Shown here one piece after another: positions 17,943 to 25,622 of a DNA stretch of 64,000 nt. Both the position numbers and the translations under genes were made by a program. The stretch is from Treponema succinifaciens DSM 2489. GTDB lineage: Bacteria; Spirochaetota; Spirochaetia; Treponematales; Treponemataceae. Positions within the stretch are counted from its first letter, which is position 1; each line of letters starts with the position of its first letter. The notes beneath the pieces were generated by a model. That model was not told where the DNA came from and did no database searches. It saw only the letters and a list, made by a program, of their open reading frames with translations. The stretch lies in contig NC_015385.1 of assembly GCF_000195275.1 (NCBI RefSeq), positions 1,752,501 to 1,816,500 on the forward strand, in the 5' to 3' direction.

Positions 17943-18382
17943 ACAAATAAATCCTCCTCGATTATTGGCTTTTTTATAATATGGCAATAATCCATAAACT
18001 TTTCAAGAAAATCTCCCGGACTTTTACAATCCGTAAACTCGCCTGGTAAGGAATACGCAAATTTATCATTATAACCTTCTTTATAAATATGAAGATGTGT
18101 TCCGGCCAGCTGCTCCCCATCAGGATTTTTATGTGGTGCAGAATTAATATCAAGTCTTACAAGCGGAATCGTATTTCTAGCTCGATTTTGAAATTTTGTT
18201 CTTGTCAAATCAATATGAGAACGCCAAACATCTAACAAAAAGTCTTCCTTCTTATCGGTTGATGATAATTCAATCTCTATTTTTCCGCCTAAACTTGGAA
18301 AAATGTATTTTTGTGAAGATTTACAATTCTTTTCAAGGTTAAGAAGATATTCAATTTCTGCTTTTGAAATTTTATCTGACAT
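17939..18382 (-). CDS. DUF6978-type protein, 147 aa
   Basis: A small alpha/beta protein with the stretch LVRLDINSAPHKNPDG followed by GTHLHIYKEGYNDKFAYSLP, which I associate with DUF6978; the family name is from memory. It is coupled by ATGA to the DUF1828-1829 gene. Start choice: ATG at 18382 or the ATG 18 nt upstream; neither has a clear SD, and TATAAT occurs between them, so a short-leader or leaderless transcript is possible for this pair. Confidence 0.6.
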   Translation of the reverse strand: MSDKISKAEIEYLLNLEKNCKSSQKYIFPSLGGKIEIELSSTDKKEDFLLDVWRSHIDLTRTKFQNRARNTIPLVRLDINSAPHKNPDGEQLAGTHLHIYKEGYNDKFAYSLPGEFTDCKSPGDFLEKFMDYCHIIKKPIIEEDLFV

Positions 18383-18450
18383 ATTTATATTATAAACCAT
18401 TAGATTTTAAGTGTATATAAAGGAATTTGCTAAACAGAAAAAAATCATTT

Positions 18451-19500
18451 TTAATAATCTATATAATCTCTAAGTCCGCTTGCTCGATGAGGATGCCGCA
18501 ATCTTCTAAGAGCTTTTTTTTCTATCTGGCGGATTCTTTCTCTTGAAACATTGTAATATTTTCCAACCTCTTCAAGCGTCATCTGTTTTAAATTATTAAG
18601 TCCGAACCGCATTTCTAACACTTTCCGTTCCCGCTCTGGCAATGTATGTAAAACTTCATTCAATTGCTCTTTTAATGATTCATAAATAATATCATCTTCA
18701 ATATGGATATCAAAAGCAAAATTTTCATACGAAATAGCGTCTAAATCAAGATAAGGCAAAAAATACATTTTTAATTTTGGATTGATTTCTAGGTAAAAAT
18801 CGTCAGATATAATCCCAATGCTTTCTTCTGGAGTTTTTCCTTTTGCAAGATATTTTGAAATTATTCCTAAAAATTCAAAGGTCTTTTGTGAAAAATGAAC
18901 TGGTAAATCAAAAAAAGAGTTTTTTACGCTATACTTCCGCTGCATCTCACTTAATACTGAAAGAGAATAATAACTAGCAAATGAGTTTGGACTTGTTACA
19001 TCAAAGTTTTTTATTGCCCGGATTAAACCTATTGTGCCGTTTTGAAAGGCCTCCTCAAAATCACAATAATTTTCCTTTGCAAAGTTATAAGAAATGCGTA
19101 AAACCCCTCGCAAATACATTTCTGTCATTCTGTTAAAAGCATAAACGTTTCCGCTTTGAGCTTCATAAATAAGATTTTTCCATTCGCGATGCTGCGGAGG
19201 TTTTATGCTTTTTATATGTGCCACGATAATTTTAAAGTCTGGATATTCAGTTAAAACCGTATCAAAAAATTCATCATAATCAATTTGAGCTTTATCATAA
19301 ATGTCTTCTTCCTCATAAATGATTTCACCTTTTTTCTCTGAAAACAAAACTTTCTTATCTATAAGGAACTGCATGACTTCGTCAGTTTCAAAGAAATCTA
19401 GATTATTGCAAATACAGCAATCTGTAATTTCATTCTCAGACAAAAAGCCTTTATTTCGATATTGAGAAAAAAGAGAATTTTGAATTTCTGAAACAGTCAT
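18451..19500 (-). CDS. Sigma-70-family RNA polymerase sigma factor encoded in the defence operon, 349 aa
   Basis: Region 2 is visible at about residues 108-185 (ALQ-type helix DFEEAFQNGTIGLIRAIKNFD, then SFASYYSLSVLSEMQRKYS) and region 4 at about 285-345 (LPERERKVLEMRFGL, then the helix-turn-helix TLEEVGKYYNVSRERIRQIE). The roughly 100 N-terminal residues are not like RpoD region 1. The middle region is short and divergent. It lies 9 nt after the 178-aa gene and on the same strand as the whole phosphorothioation operon, which suggests it is part of that system. Its promoters cannot be predicted here. It is not the housekeeping factor. Confidence 0.85.
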   Translation of the reverse strand: MTVSEIQNSLFSQYRNKGFLSENEITDCCICNNLDFFETDEVMQFLIDKKVLFSEKKGEIIYEEEDIYDKAQIDYDEFFDTVLTEYPDFKIIVAHIKSIKPPQHREWKNLIYEAQSGNVYAFNRMTEMYLRGVLRISYNFAKENYCDFEEAFQNGTIGLIRAIKNFDVTSPNSFASYYSLSVLSEMQRKYSVKNSFFDLPVHFSQKTFEFLGIISKYLAKGKTPEESIGIISDDFYLEINPKLKMYFLPYLDLDAISYENFAFDIHIEDDIIYESLKEQLNEVLHTLPERERKVLEMRFGLNNLKQMTLEEVGKYYNVSRERIRQIEKKALRRLRHPHRASGLRDYIDY

Positions 19501-19509
19501 TTTATGATG

Positions 19510-20046
19510 TTACTCTCTGGCGATTTGTTCCAGTTTTGCCAAAAAGTCTTGGCTTGAATCTTGTTCAGCCTTGTAACGTTCGTGAATTTCTGCAAGAAAA
19601 TTATTGAGATTGCTAATATAATCATCTTCAGAAGACGGATTATCCTGCTCAATCAGCTTCTCATAAAGAACGTCAATTCCGCCAAGAAGATATTTTTCAA
19701 AGATTTCAAAATCTTCTTCCGCTGTTCCTTGCACTTCTCCATTGAAGGCTTTATTAACTCGTTCATTTAGAGAATATTTTTCCTTTTGTGCTGCGAGCAT
19801 TACAAGTCTGTATGTAAAATACACATCATTATGGTGATTTGTAAATTGACCAGGAAATATTTTCGTAGTTTCATTTCCAGAGTCACTATTTGACATTCTG
19901 TTGTAAAGTATTCCTACAATTGGAGCCAAAACAAAAACATCGATGTTGCGTTTAAACAGGCTGTTTCCAGACTGAGGAAATTTTGCTGTAAGTTTATTAA
20001 CTTTTACTGCATGAGCTCCCTTGAATGAATATTCATTATCAAACAT
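19510..20046 (-). CDS. Unknown 178-aa protein of the helicase/SMC module
   Basis: I do not recognise the family. The N-terminal half is predicted alpha/beta (FKRNIDVFVLAPIVGILYNR), the C-terminal half helical and acidic. It begins 2 nt after the stop of the SMC-like ATPase gene, with GAGG before the ATG, so it is tightly cotranscribed. The arrangement ATPase plus small middle-sized partner resembles the third component of Ssp-linked restriction modules, or the 'middle component' of ABC-three-component conflict systems; both are inference. Confidence 0.6.
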   Translation of the reverse strand: MFDNEYSFKGAHAVKVNKLTAKFPQSGNSLFKRNIDVFVLAPIVGILYNRMSNSDSGNETTKIFPGQFTNHHNDVYFTYRLVMLAAQKEKYSLNERVNKAFNGEVQGTAEEDFEIFEKYLLGGIDVLYEKLIEQDNPSSEDDYISNLNNFLAEIHERYKAEQDSSQDFLAKLEQIARE

Positions 20047-20048
20047 AT

Positions 20049-22049
20049 CTACCTCGCTTCAATTCTAGTTTCCAGTTCATTTATTTTTATGAACTCGTAT
20101 CTTTTTCCAATTTTTGCACTCATATTTTCTTCTGCGACTTCTGCATCTTTGTCATAGGAAAAGAAAATAACTTGCTCTGCAATTTTAGGAAGAGTTTCGC
20201 AAACGTTTTTTACACGTTTCTTGTCAAAATTTGAAAGGGGGGCATCCATTACAAGTGGATATGGTTCTGATTGTAAAGACATATCAGAATTTCTATTTTT
20301 TGCATTTTCACGAGCCATTTTTATAACACCTGCAATAAAAGCAAAAATGACAGACATACTTTGCGCCGTTGAAGTTTCAATCATGCCGTTGTAACTTGCA
20401 AATTCATCAAGTCCAACTTTTATATTGTATTTTTCATCTACTTGCAATGAAAGTTTTCCGTTGTAGATATTCTTGAATATCTCATTGATATTTTCCTGAA
20501 GCCGTTCCCTTACTTCCTTTTCCCGTTTTGAATAGTCATCTTTTAACAACTGATACATATATATTGCATAGGCTTTATACACTGCAATTTTCTTATTGCT
20601 GTCACTTTTTAAAGCCTGCTCATCAAGAGAAGATTGAGCTCTGCTTTGCTGTTCTGTTTTTGCGCCTTTTTCTTCAAGCAAAGAAGACTTTTCCCCATTA
20701 AGCTCTACAATCTTTCTTTTGTTTTCTTCAAATTTTAGTTGCAAATCTGCCGAAGACTTAATATTTTTAAGCCGTTTTTCAATTTCTGAAATTTCCGAAT
20801 TCAATTCTTCTAGTCCAGAATCTTTTTCTCTGATTTCTCTGTACTTTTTAACAATGGAATCTTCATAAAAATTTTCAGAGTCAGCAAGGCGCTGCTTTGC
20901 GCTTCCGCTAAAATCTGAAATAAAATTTCCAAGACTTTTAGGCGGAATAAATTTCAATAATTCATCAAATGCTTCAAGTTCTTTTGAGTTTTCTTTTAAG
21001 CAAGTTCCGCAGATACAAAAGCCTCTTTGCTTTAGATAATCTATTGTTTTCGCAGTAATGTCAGGAATTCCTTTATCAAGACTATCCGTCTCAGCAAGTT
21101 CTGTTAAAACATCTCTGATAATTTTCCTTGAAAACCAAGATAAACCTTTGCTATTGAAAATGTCAACAAAACTAGAAATCGTATCACTTTTTTCTTTTTT
21201 TAATTTTTCAATAGAAACTTCATAACAATTTTTCTCTTTTATAAGGTTTTCAGAATCTTTGTTTGCTTCCATTTCTTTAGAAAGTTCTTCCTGCTGTTTT
21301 TCAAGATTTGATACATCAGCATCGATTTCTCTGCTTCTTTCATCAATTCTATCAAGTTCTTTATTCAAAAAATCAATCTTATCTTGTAAATCTGCAATCT
21401 GGGAATTTGCTTTTGAATCAAAGTCTCTGTTGTAACTTTTTATCACAGAAGAACTTGAACGTCCATTTAAATGGTCGAGAGTGATTGTAAAGGCGGAAAG
21501 CCCCAATAATCGTTCTACAGCATCTTTGAATTCAGCACTCTTTCCATCATTTATTTCTTTGCTCATATTTTGTATTCGTTCACCGTCAAAGAAAAAATAA
21601 TTAGAAAGCTCGGAAGGAAGTATTTCCTTTATTCTTAAATCAACTTCTCTTTGTTCAACAAATTTAGTATTTCCCTGTGGATTTCTATACTTGATTTTCA
21701 ATTCAGAACTGTTCGGCGTATTCAGTTCTCCTGTCGCATTCGTTGTGTATTTTTGTTCCCGAGTTATTTCATATTGCGTATTGTTATGTATAAGCTGTAG
21801 TGAAACTCTTACAAAAGATTCTTTGTTTGGGCCTAGATTTTGAGAAATTTCCTTATTCAGCAAAATAGAATCTGTAAAAGTTGTTTTTCCATACAAACAC
21901 CATCTGAATGCTTGAGCAAAAGTTGTTTTTCCGGCGCCATTTTCACCAAGAATAATCGTGATATTTTTCACATTGTCTTCTGAAAATTCTACAGACTGAA
22001 GGCCTTTAAACTGTCTAAAATTTTCGAGCGTGATTTTTTTTATAAGCAT
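20049..22049 (-). CDS. SMC/DndD-like ABC ATPase of the phosphorothioation locus, 666 aa
   Basis: Residues 1-130 carry the N-terminal half of an ABC head: NFRQFKG, Walker A GENGAGKT (35-42) and Q-loop segment. A long coiled coil (about 190-560) is interrupted near residue 350 by a Cys-rich CICGTC motif, similar to a zinc hook. The C-terminal head half has the signature region STAQSMSVIFAFIAGVI and Walker B YPLVMDAPLSNFD. This architecture is that of DndD/Rad50-type proteins that couple ATP to DNA handling. GGAGG 7 nt before the ATG; it overlaps the 58-aa gene by 10 nt. Confidence 0.85.
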   Translation of the reverse strand: MLIKKITLENFRQFKGLQSVEFSEDNVKNITIILGENGAGKTTFAQAFRWCLYGKTTFTDSILLNKEISQNLGPNKESFVRVSLQLIHNNTQYEITREQKYTTNATGELNTPNSSELKIKYRNPQGNTKFVEQREVDLRIKEILPSELSNYFFFDGERIQNMSKEINDGKSAEFKDAVERLLGLSAFTITLDHLNGRSSSSVIKSYNRDFDSKANSQIADLQDKIDFLNKELDRIDERSREIDADVSNLEKQQEELSKEMEANKDSENLIKEKNCYEVSIEKLKKEKSDTISSFVDIFNSKGLSWFSRKIIRDVLTELAETDSLDKGIPDITAKTIDYLKQRGFCICGTCLKENSKELEAFDELLKFIPPKSLGNFISDFSGSAKQRLADSENFYEDSIVKKYREIREKDSGLEELNSEISEIEKRLKNIKSSADLQLKFEENKRKIVELNGEKSSLLEEKGAKTEQQSRAQSSLDEQALKSDSNKKIAVYKAYAIYMYQLLKDDYSKREKEVRERLQENINEIFKNIYNGKLSLQVDEKYNIKVGLDEFASYNGMIETSTAQSMSVIFAFIAGVIKMARENAKNRNSDMSLQSEPYPLVMDAPLSNFDKKRVKNVCETLPKIAEQVIFFSYDKDAEVAEENMSAKIGKRYEFIKINELETRIEAR

Positions 22050-22216
22050 GCCACTTCCTCCGCAATTTTCTTTTTTATATCCTTAATCATTTCTAAATCG
22101 CCTTTTTCTTTTGTGGAAATATTCTTCTTTTCTGCAACCAAAATGGATGTAAGAATGTTTCTTGCCTTCTTAACATCAATTTCAATTCCGTCCTCTACAA
22201 CTTTATCACTGCTCAT
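22040..22216 (-). CDS. 58-aa protein between helicase and SMC ATPase
   Basis: Short helical protein (MSSDKVVEDGIEIDVKKARN to KKKIAEEVACL). The ATG at 22216 is chosen because GGAGG lies 9 nt upstream; a TTG two codons earlier is less likely. It overlaps the helicase stop by 11 nt and the ATPase start by 10 nt. Being wedged between two genes with overlaps on both sides argues that it is a real component, perhaps a bridging subunit. No family recognised. Confidence 0.65.
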   Translation of the reverse strand: MSSDKVVEDGIEIDVKKARNILTSILVAEKKNISTKEKGDLEMIKDIKKKIAEEVACL

Positions 22217-24440
22217 TTTCAAAATCCTCCTTAAATATTAAATCCTTATCTGTAAGTTCATACAGTTTTTTTATTTCTTCAATTCTTTTCATTGCTGAAA
22301 TCTCTGTCATGGAAAGACGTGCAAATTCTATTGCCCTAACCAGTTCATTTATAACCAAAGTCCTTCCTTTCTTTTTCTGTTCTTCTGTTTCGTAAATAAC
22401 TTCTGTTAAAGGACGAGGAAGCGTTATAAAGTCATAAATTTCTGCAAAATCTTTTCCGTCTGATTTTCTTAACACACGTCCACGCCGCTGAATGTACTCT
22501 TTCGGATTTGTTGTGCTTGCTAGAATGAAAGCTGTTTTTATAGCAGGAATATTCACTCCTTCGTCGAGACATTTTATTGCTATAAGCGCCTGTAGATTTT
22601 TTCCTTCTGAAAATTCTTGTTTTATAACTGCGCGTTCCTGCATATTTTCTTTTGAAGTAAACTGAGCTACTTTCATTCCAAGAAGATTTCCAAGCAAATC
22701 TGTAACAACTTCTATTTGCCTTTTTCCTTCTGAAATTTCATCATCGTTAGAATCATCAAGTCCAGAATTTTCATCGAAAACTTTTGTAGCTCCGCAGTAA
22801 ACAAGAATGTGATTATCATTTATATAAGGCATTATCTGTTCTTTTAAAGCGCCAATTTTATTTGCCGCTCCTGCGACAAGTCTTGCCCGTTGCAATGCAA
22901 TTCGCTTGCCTTTTTCATTCAGCTTTAATTTTCCATTTTTTCCTTTTACAACGCACTTTGAAATTTCACGGGAATATTGTTCATAATAAACAAATTCATC
23001 ATCTGTTAGTGAAACAACAACCGGATAGTATTTATATCTTGTGAGCTTTTTCTCTTTGATGGCTCGCTCAAGACCATATTCAATGCACTTTTTTCCAAAA
23101 TAATCATAAAGTGATTGAGTCCCTTCTTTATCGCCATGCCGTTCCAATGTAGCGGAAAGTGCAAGACGATAAGAAAATTTATTGCTCAAAAGTTTTCTCA
23201 AATATTCCGCACCGAAATTATGAGCTTCATCAACAACAAGCAATGCGTTTCCATGCAGTTTAGAGATTTGGTTTTGAACAAATTCGGAAGAAAATGTAGC
23301 GTTTGTAGAAATAAAGCAAAAAAACGTTTTATTTTTTATCTCTAGATTAAAATCTTCAACAGCATATTTTAGCAATGATTTCCAGTTTTTCTGTTCTGAA
23401 GAACTATAGCCGATAATTGGTTTCATTCCGAATTTTTCAATATCTTCAACCCATTGTTCAACTAAATGCTGATAAGGACAAACTATGAAAACTGCAAGCC
23501 TGTCATTTAAAACTTCGCTCAACTTTGAAACCGCACCTAAACCTGTGAGCGTTTTGCCAGTTCCTGTTGCCATATCAAAGATGCCTTTGTAATTTTGTTT
23601 TTCCCATTCTGAAATCGCCTCGTTTTGATAATCAAAAAGAGTTATATCTAAAGGAATCCTTGGAATATTCATTTTGTTTTCAATTTCCCCATTCTTTATT
23701 TTTTCAATCTGTAATTTTTTATTTTCTGAAATGAACTTGTTTTCGATCCCTTTTGAGAACGAACGACAGCCTATATTTGTCTTTAAAACTGTATAAATAA
23801 AGATTTTTCCCCAAGACTTACTGTTCTTCCATTTTTCATCAAACCAGAAGATATGACCTTTTACAGAAGTTCCGTTTTCAGGACGCACGACGACATTAGA
23901 AGAATTCATTTCTAAGTAATTCAACTCTGAATTATCTTCAAGTCCTTTCTTTGTAAAATTGGAACTTCCTACAATCGCGCAGGAATCATTTTTGCCCTTG
24001 AATATGTAGCACTTTGCATGAAGAAAGCTAGAGTGATTAGAATCTTGATAAGTATGAATTTCAAACTTTGGATTTTCTCCGATACAATAGTTTAAAAGTA
24101 AAGAAATCGCATCCTCATAATCAGCAACAACAGGAATATTGTCCAAATGATACTTGATGTAACTAGCCGGATAATCATTTAAGTCAATTTCATCAGCATG
24201 GCTCAATTGATAATTCTGAACTTCTGGGTCTTTACCAAGCAGAAGTTTTATTTTTGTATCTGGCCGTTCAAGAAAATTATTGAGTTCCTCAAAAATAAGT
24301 GCAACAGATGGAATATCCCAATAACCGGTCGCTATATAAAACTCATTATAATTTTCATCTAGCAACAAAGTTTTTATATATGAGCTAAGCTTGTAATTTT
24401 GAGAATTATCAATTAAAGGATTTTTGAATTTCTGTAACAT
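22206..24440 (-). CDS. DEAD/DEAH helicase with N-terminal phospholipase-D nuclease domain, 744 aa
   Basis: Residues 1-200 form a PLD-type domain with HAKCYIF (His141, Lys143) and GSSNFTKKGLEDNSE, the HxK...N/E pattern of PLD nucleases. Helicase motifs follow: Walker A ATGTGKT (about 291-297), DEAH in LLVVDEAHNFGAE, motif III ALSATLER and motif VI YIQRRGRVLRKS. The ATG at 24440 has GAGGAAG upstream; an in-frame GTG at 24455 overlapping the desulfurase stop is the alternative. In the operon it follows sspA and precedes the small and SMC-like proteins, so it is a candidate restriction effector acting on DNA lacking phosphorothioate. Confidence 0.87.
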   Translation of the reverse strand: MLQKFKNPLIDNSQNYKLSSYIKTLLLDENYNEFYIATGYWDIPSVALIFEELNNFLERPDTKIKLLLGKDPEVQNYQLSHADEIDLNDYPASYIKYHLDNIPVVADYEDAISLLLNYCIGENPKFEIHTYQDSNHSSFLHAKCYIFKGKNDSCAIVGSSNFTKKGLEDNSELNYLEMNSSNVVVRPENGTSVKGHIFWFDEKWKNSKSWGKIFIYTVLKTNIGCRSFSKGIENKFISENKKLQIEKIKNGEIENKMNIPRIPLDITLFDYQNEAISEWEKQNYKGIFDMATGTGKTLTGLGAVSKLSEVLNDRLAVFIVCPYQHLVEQWVEDIEKFGMKPIIGYSSSEQKNWKSLLKYAVEDFNLEIKNKTFFCFISTNATFSSEFVQNQISKLHGNALLVVDEAHNFGAEYLRKLLSNKFSYRLALSATLERHGDKEGTQSLYDYFGKKCIEYGLERAIKEKKLTRYKYYPVVVSLTDDEFVYYEQYSREISKCVVKGKNGKLKLNEKGKRIALQRARLVAGAANKIGALKEQIMPYINDNHILVYCGATKVFDENSGLDDSNDDEISEGKRQIEVVTDLLGNLLGMKVAQFTSKENMQERAVIKQEFSEGKNLQALIAIKCLDEGVNIPAIKTAFILASTTNPKEYIQRRGRVLRKSDGKDFAEIYDFITLPRPLTEVIYETEEQKKKGRTLVINELVRAIEFARLSMTEISAMKRIEEIKKLYELTDKDLIFKEDFENEQ

Positions 24441-24451
24441 TGATTTCTTCC

Positions 24452-25612
24452 TCACCTATTTTCCTCTATATACCCCATCGCCTTTTCCAGAGCGCAAAAG
24501 TCTTCTTCGCCTGTAAAATATCCCACGCTGAAGCGCACTGTGCCTGCCGGAAATGTTCCCAAGAATTTGTGTGCGAGCGGAGAGCATTGAAGTCCTGTGC
24601 GCACGGCGATTTCCATTTCATCAAAAACGTTTCCGATGTCTTCCGCCGCATAGCCGTCAAAAACGGTGGAGACAACGCCGATGCATTTTGTTTTTTCTGA
24701 AAATCTGTCCGCCGGACCTGCTATCTTCACAAAGTCATACTGCCGCAGAATCTCTAAAAGCCTGCGGTGATTTTTTTCTTCGGCAGCGCGGATTTCGTCC
24801 TGATTCTGCAAGAACCATTGTGCCGCCGCATGAAGTCCTGCCACCGCGCAGATGTTCTGGCTTCCCATCTCGTAGCGGCCCGGAATATTTTCGGGCATTT
24901 CCTGGTTCGCCGAATCAACGCCTGTTCCGCCAAAAAGGACCGGCTCCAGCGCAACATTACGGTTTTTTGCAAATCCGCCGATTCCGAACGGTCCGTACAA
25001 CGTCTTGTGCCCGGCAAAAACCGCAAAGTCAACCAGGTCGTTCGCCACATCCAAAGGGACAAGCCCTGCCGTCTGCGCTATGTCGGTCACGGTAAGCGCG
25101 CCATACTTTTTCGCAGCGGCAAAAATTTCAAGAACCGGTGCGACAAGCCCTATCACGTTGCTTGCATGGCTTACAATCACAATGTCCGGCGGAATTTCTG
25201 CAAACTGTGCGTTGATTTTTTCAATGTCGTATTCAAAATCAGGAGAGACAAAAAGTTGCCTTACACAAATCTTTCCGACCTTTTCAAAATGATGCAGAAC
25301 GCGCGTTACCGAATTGTGCTCAAACGGCGAAATGTAAACGGTTTTCTTCTTTTCATCCGCAAGCAGCCCCTGAATCACCATGTTCAGCGCAACAGTCGCG
25401 CTCGGAGCAAAAATCACGTCCTTGTTCGGAGAGCAAAGAATCTTCTGGATAAAACCACGTGTTTCAAAAATTATCTTCGATGATTCTGCCGCCAATTTGT
25501 ACTGGCCGCGCCCCGCATTTCCTCCGTGCTTTCTGTAAAAAGAATCCATAGAAGAGTAAACACATTCAGGCTTCGGAAAGGTTGTTGCCGCATTGTCAAA
25601 ATAAAAACTCAT
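24452..25612 (-). CDS. sspA: Cysteine desulfurase (SspA/DndA-like), 386 aa
   Basis: PLP-dependent class V aminotransferase that takes sulfur from cysteine as an enzyme persulfide. The PLP Lys is Lys203 in FAGHKTLYGPFGIGGF and the sulfur-carrying Cys is Cys343 in RTGLQCSPLAHKFLG. N-terminal FDNAATTFPKPE is typical. G+C is clearly higher than in the following helicase and SMC genes, suggesting a different origin within the operon. It starts 10 nt after sspC. It could be a housekeeping NifS/SufS-type enzyme by sequence alone; its place between sspC and the helicase indicates service to DNA phosphorothioation. Confidence 0.88.
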   Translation of the reverse strand: MSFYFDNAATTFPKPECVYSSMDSFYRKHGGNAGRGQYKLAAESSKIIFETRGFIQKILCSPNKDVIFAPSATVALNMVIQGLLADEKKKTVYISPFEHNSVTRVLHHFEKVGKICVRQLFVSPDFEYDIEKINAQFAEIPPDIVIVSHASNVIGLVAPVLEIFAAAKKYGALTVTDIAQTAGLVPLDVANDLVDFAVFAGHKTLYGPFGIGGFAKNRNVALEPVLFGGTGVDSANQEMPENIPGRYEMGSQNICAVAGLHAAAQWFLQNQDEIRAAEEKNHRRLLEILRQYDFVKIAGPADRFSEKTKCIGVVSTVFDGYAAEDIGNVFDEMEIAVRTGLQCSPLAHKFLGTFPAGTVRFSVGYFTGEEDFCALEKAMGYIEENR

Positions 25613-25622
25613 TTATTCTCCC

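Noticed and set aside
24553-25483. Long plus-strand frames opposite the cysteine desulfurase gene.
   Set aside because: They are Arg/Ser/Pro-rich antisense shadows of a gene with intact PLP and Cys motifs.
24452-25612. Desulfurase as the housekeeping iron-sulfur enzyme unrelated to defence.
   Set aside because: Not excluded by sequence, but there is no iscU/sufU nearby and it lies between sspC and the helicase in one operon.
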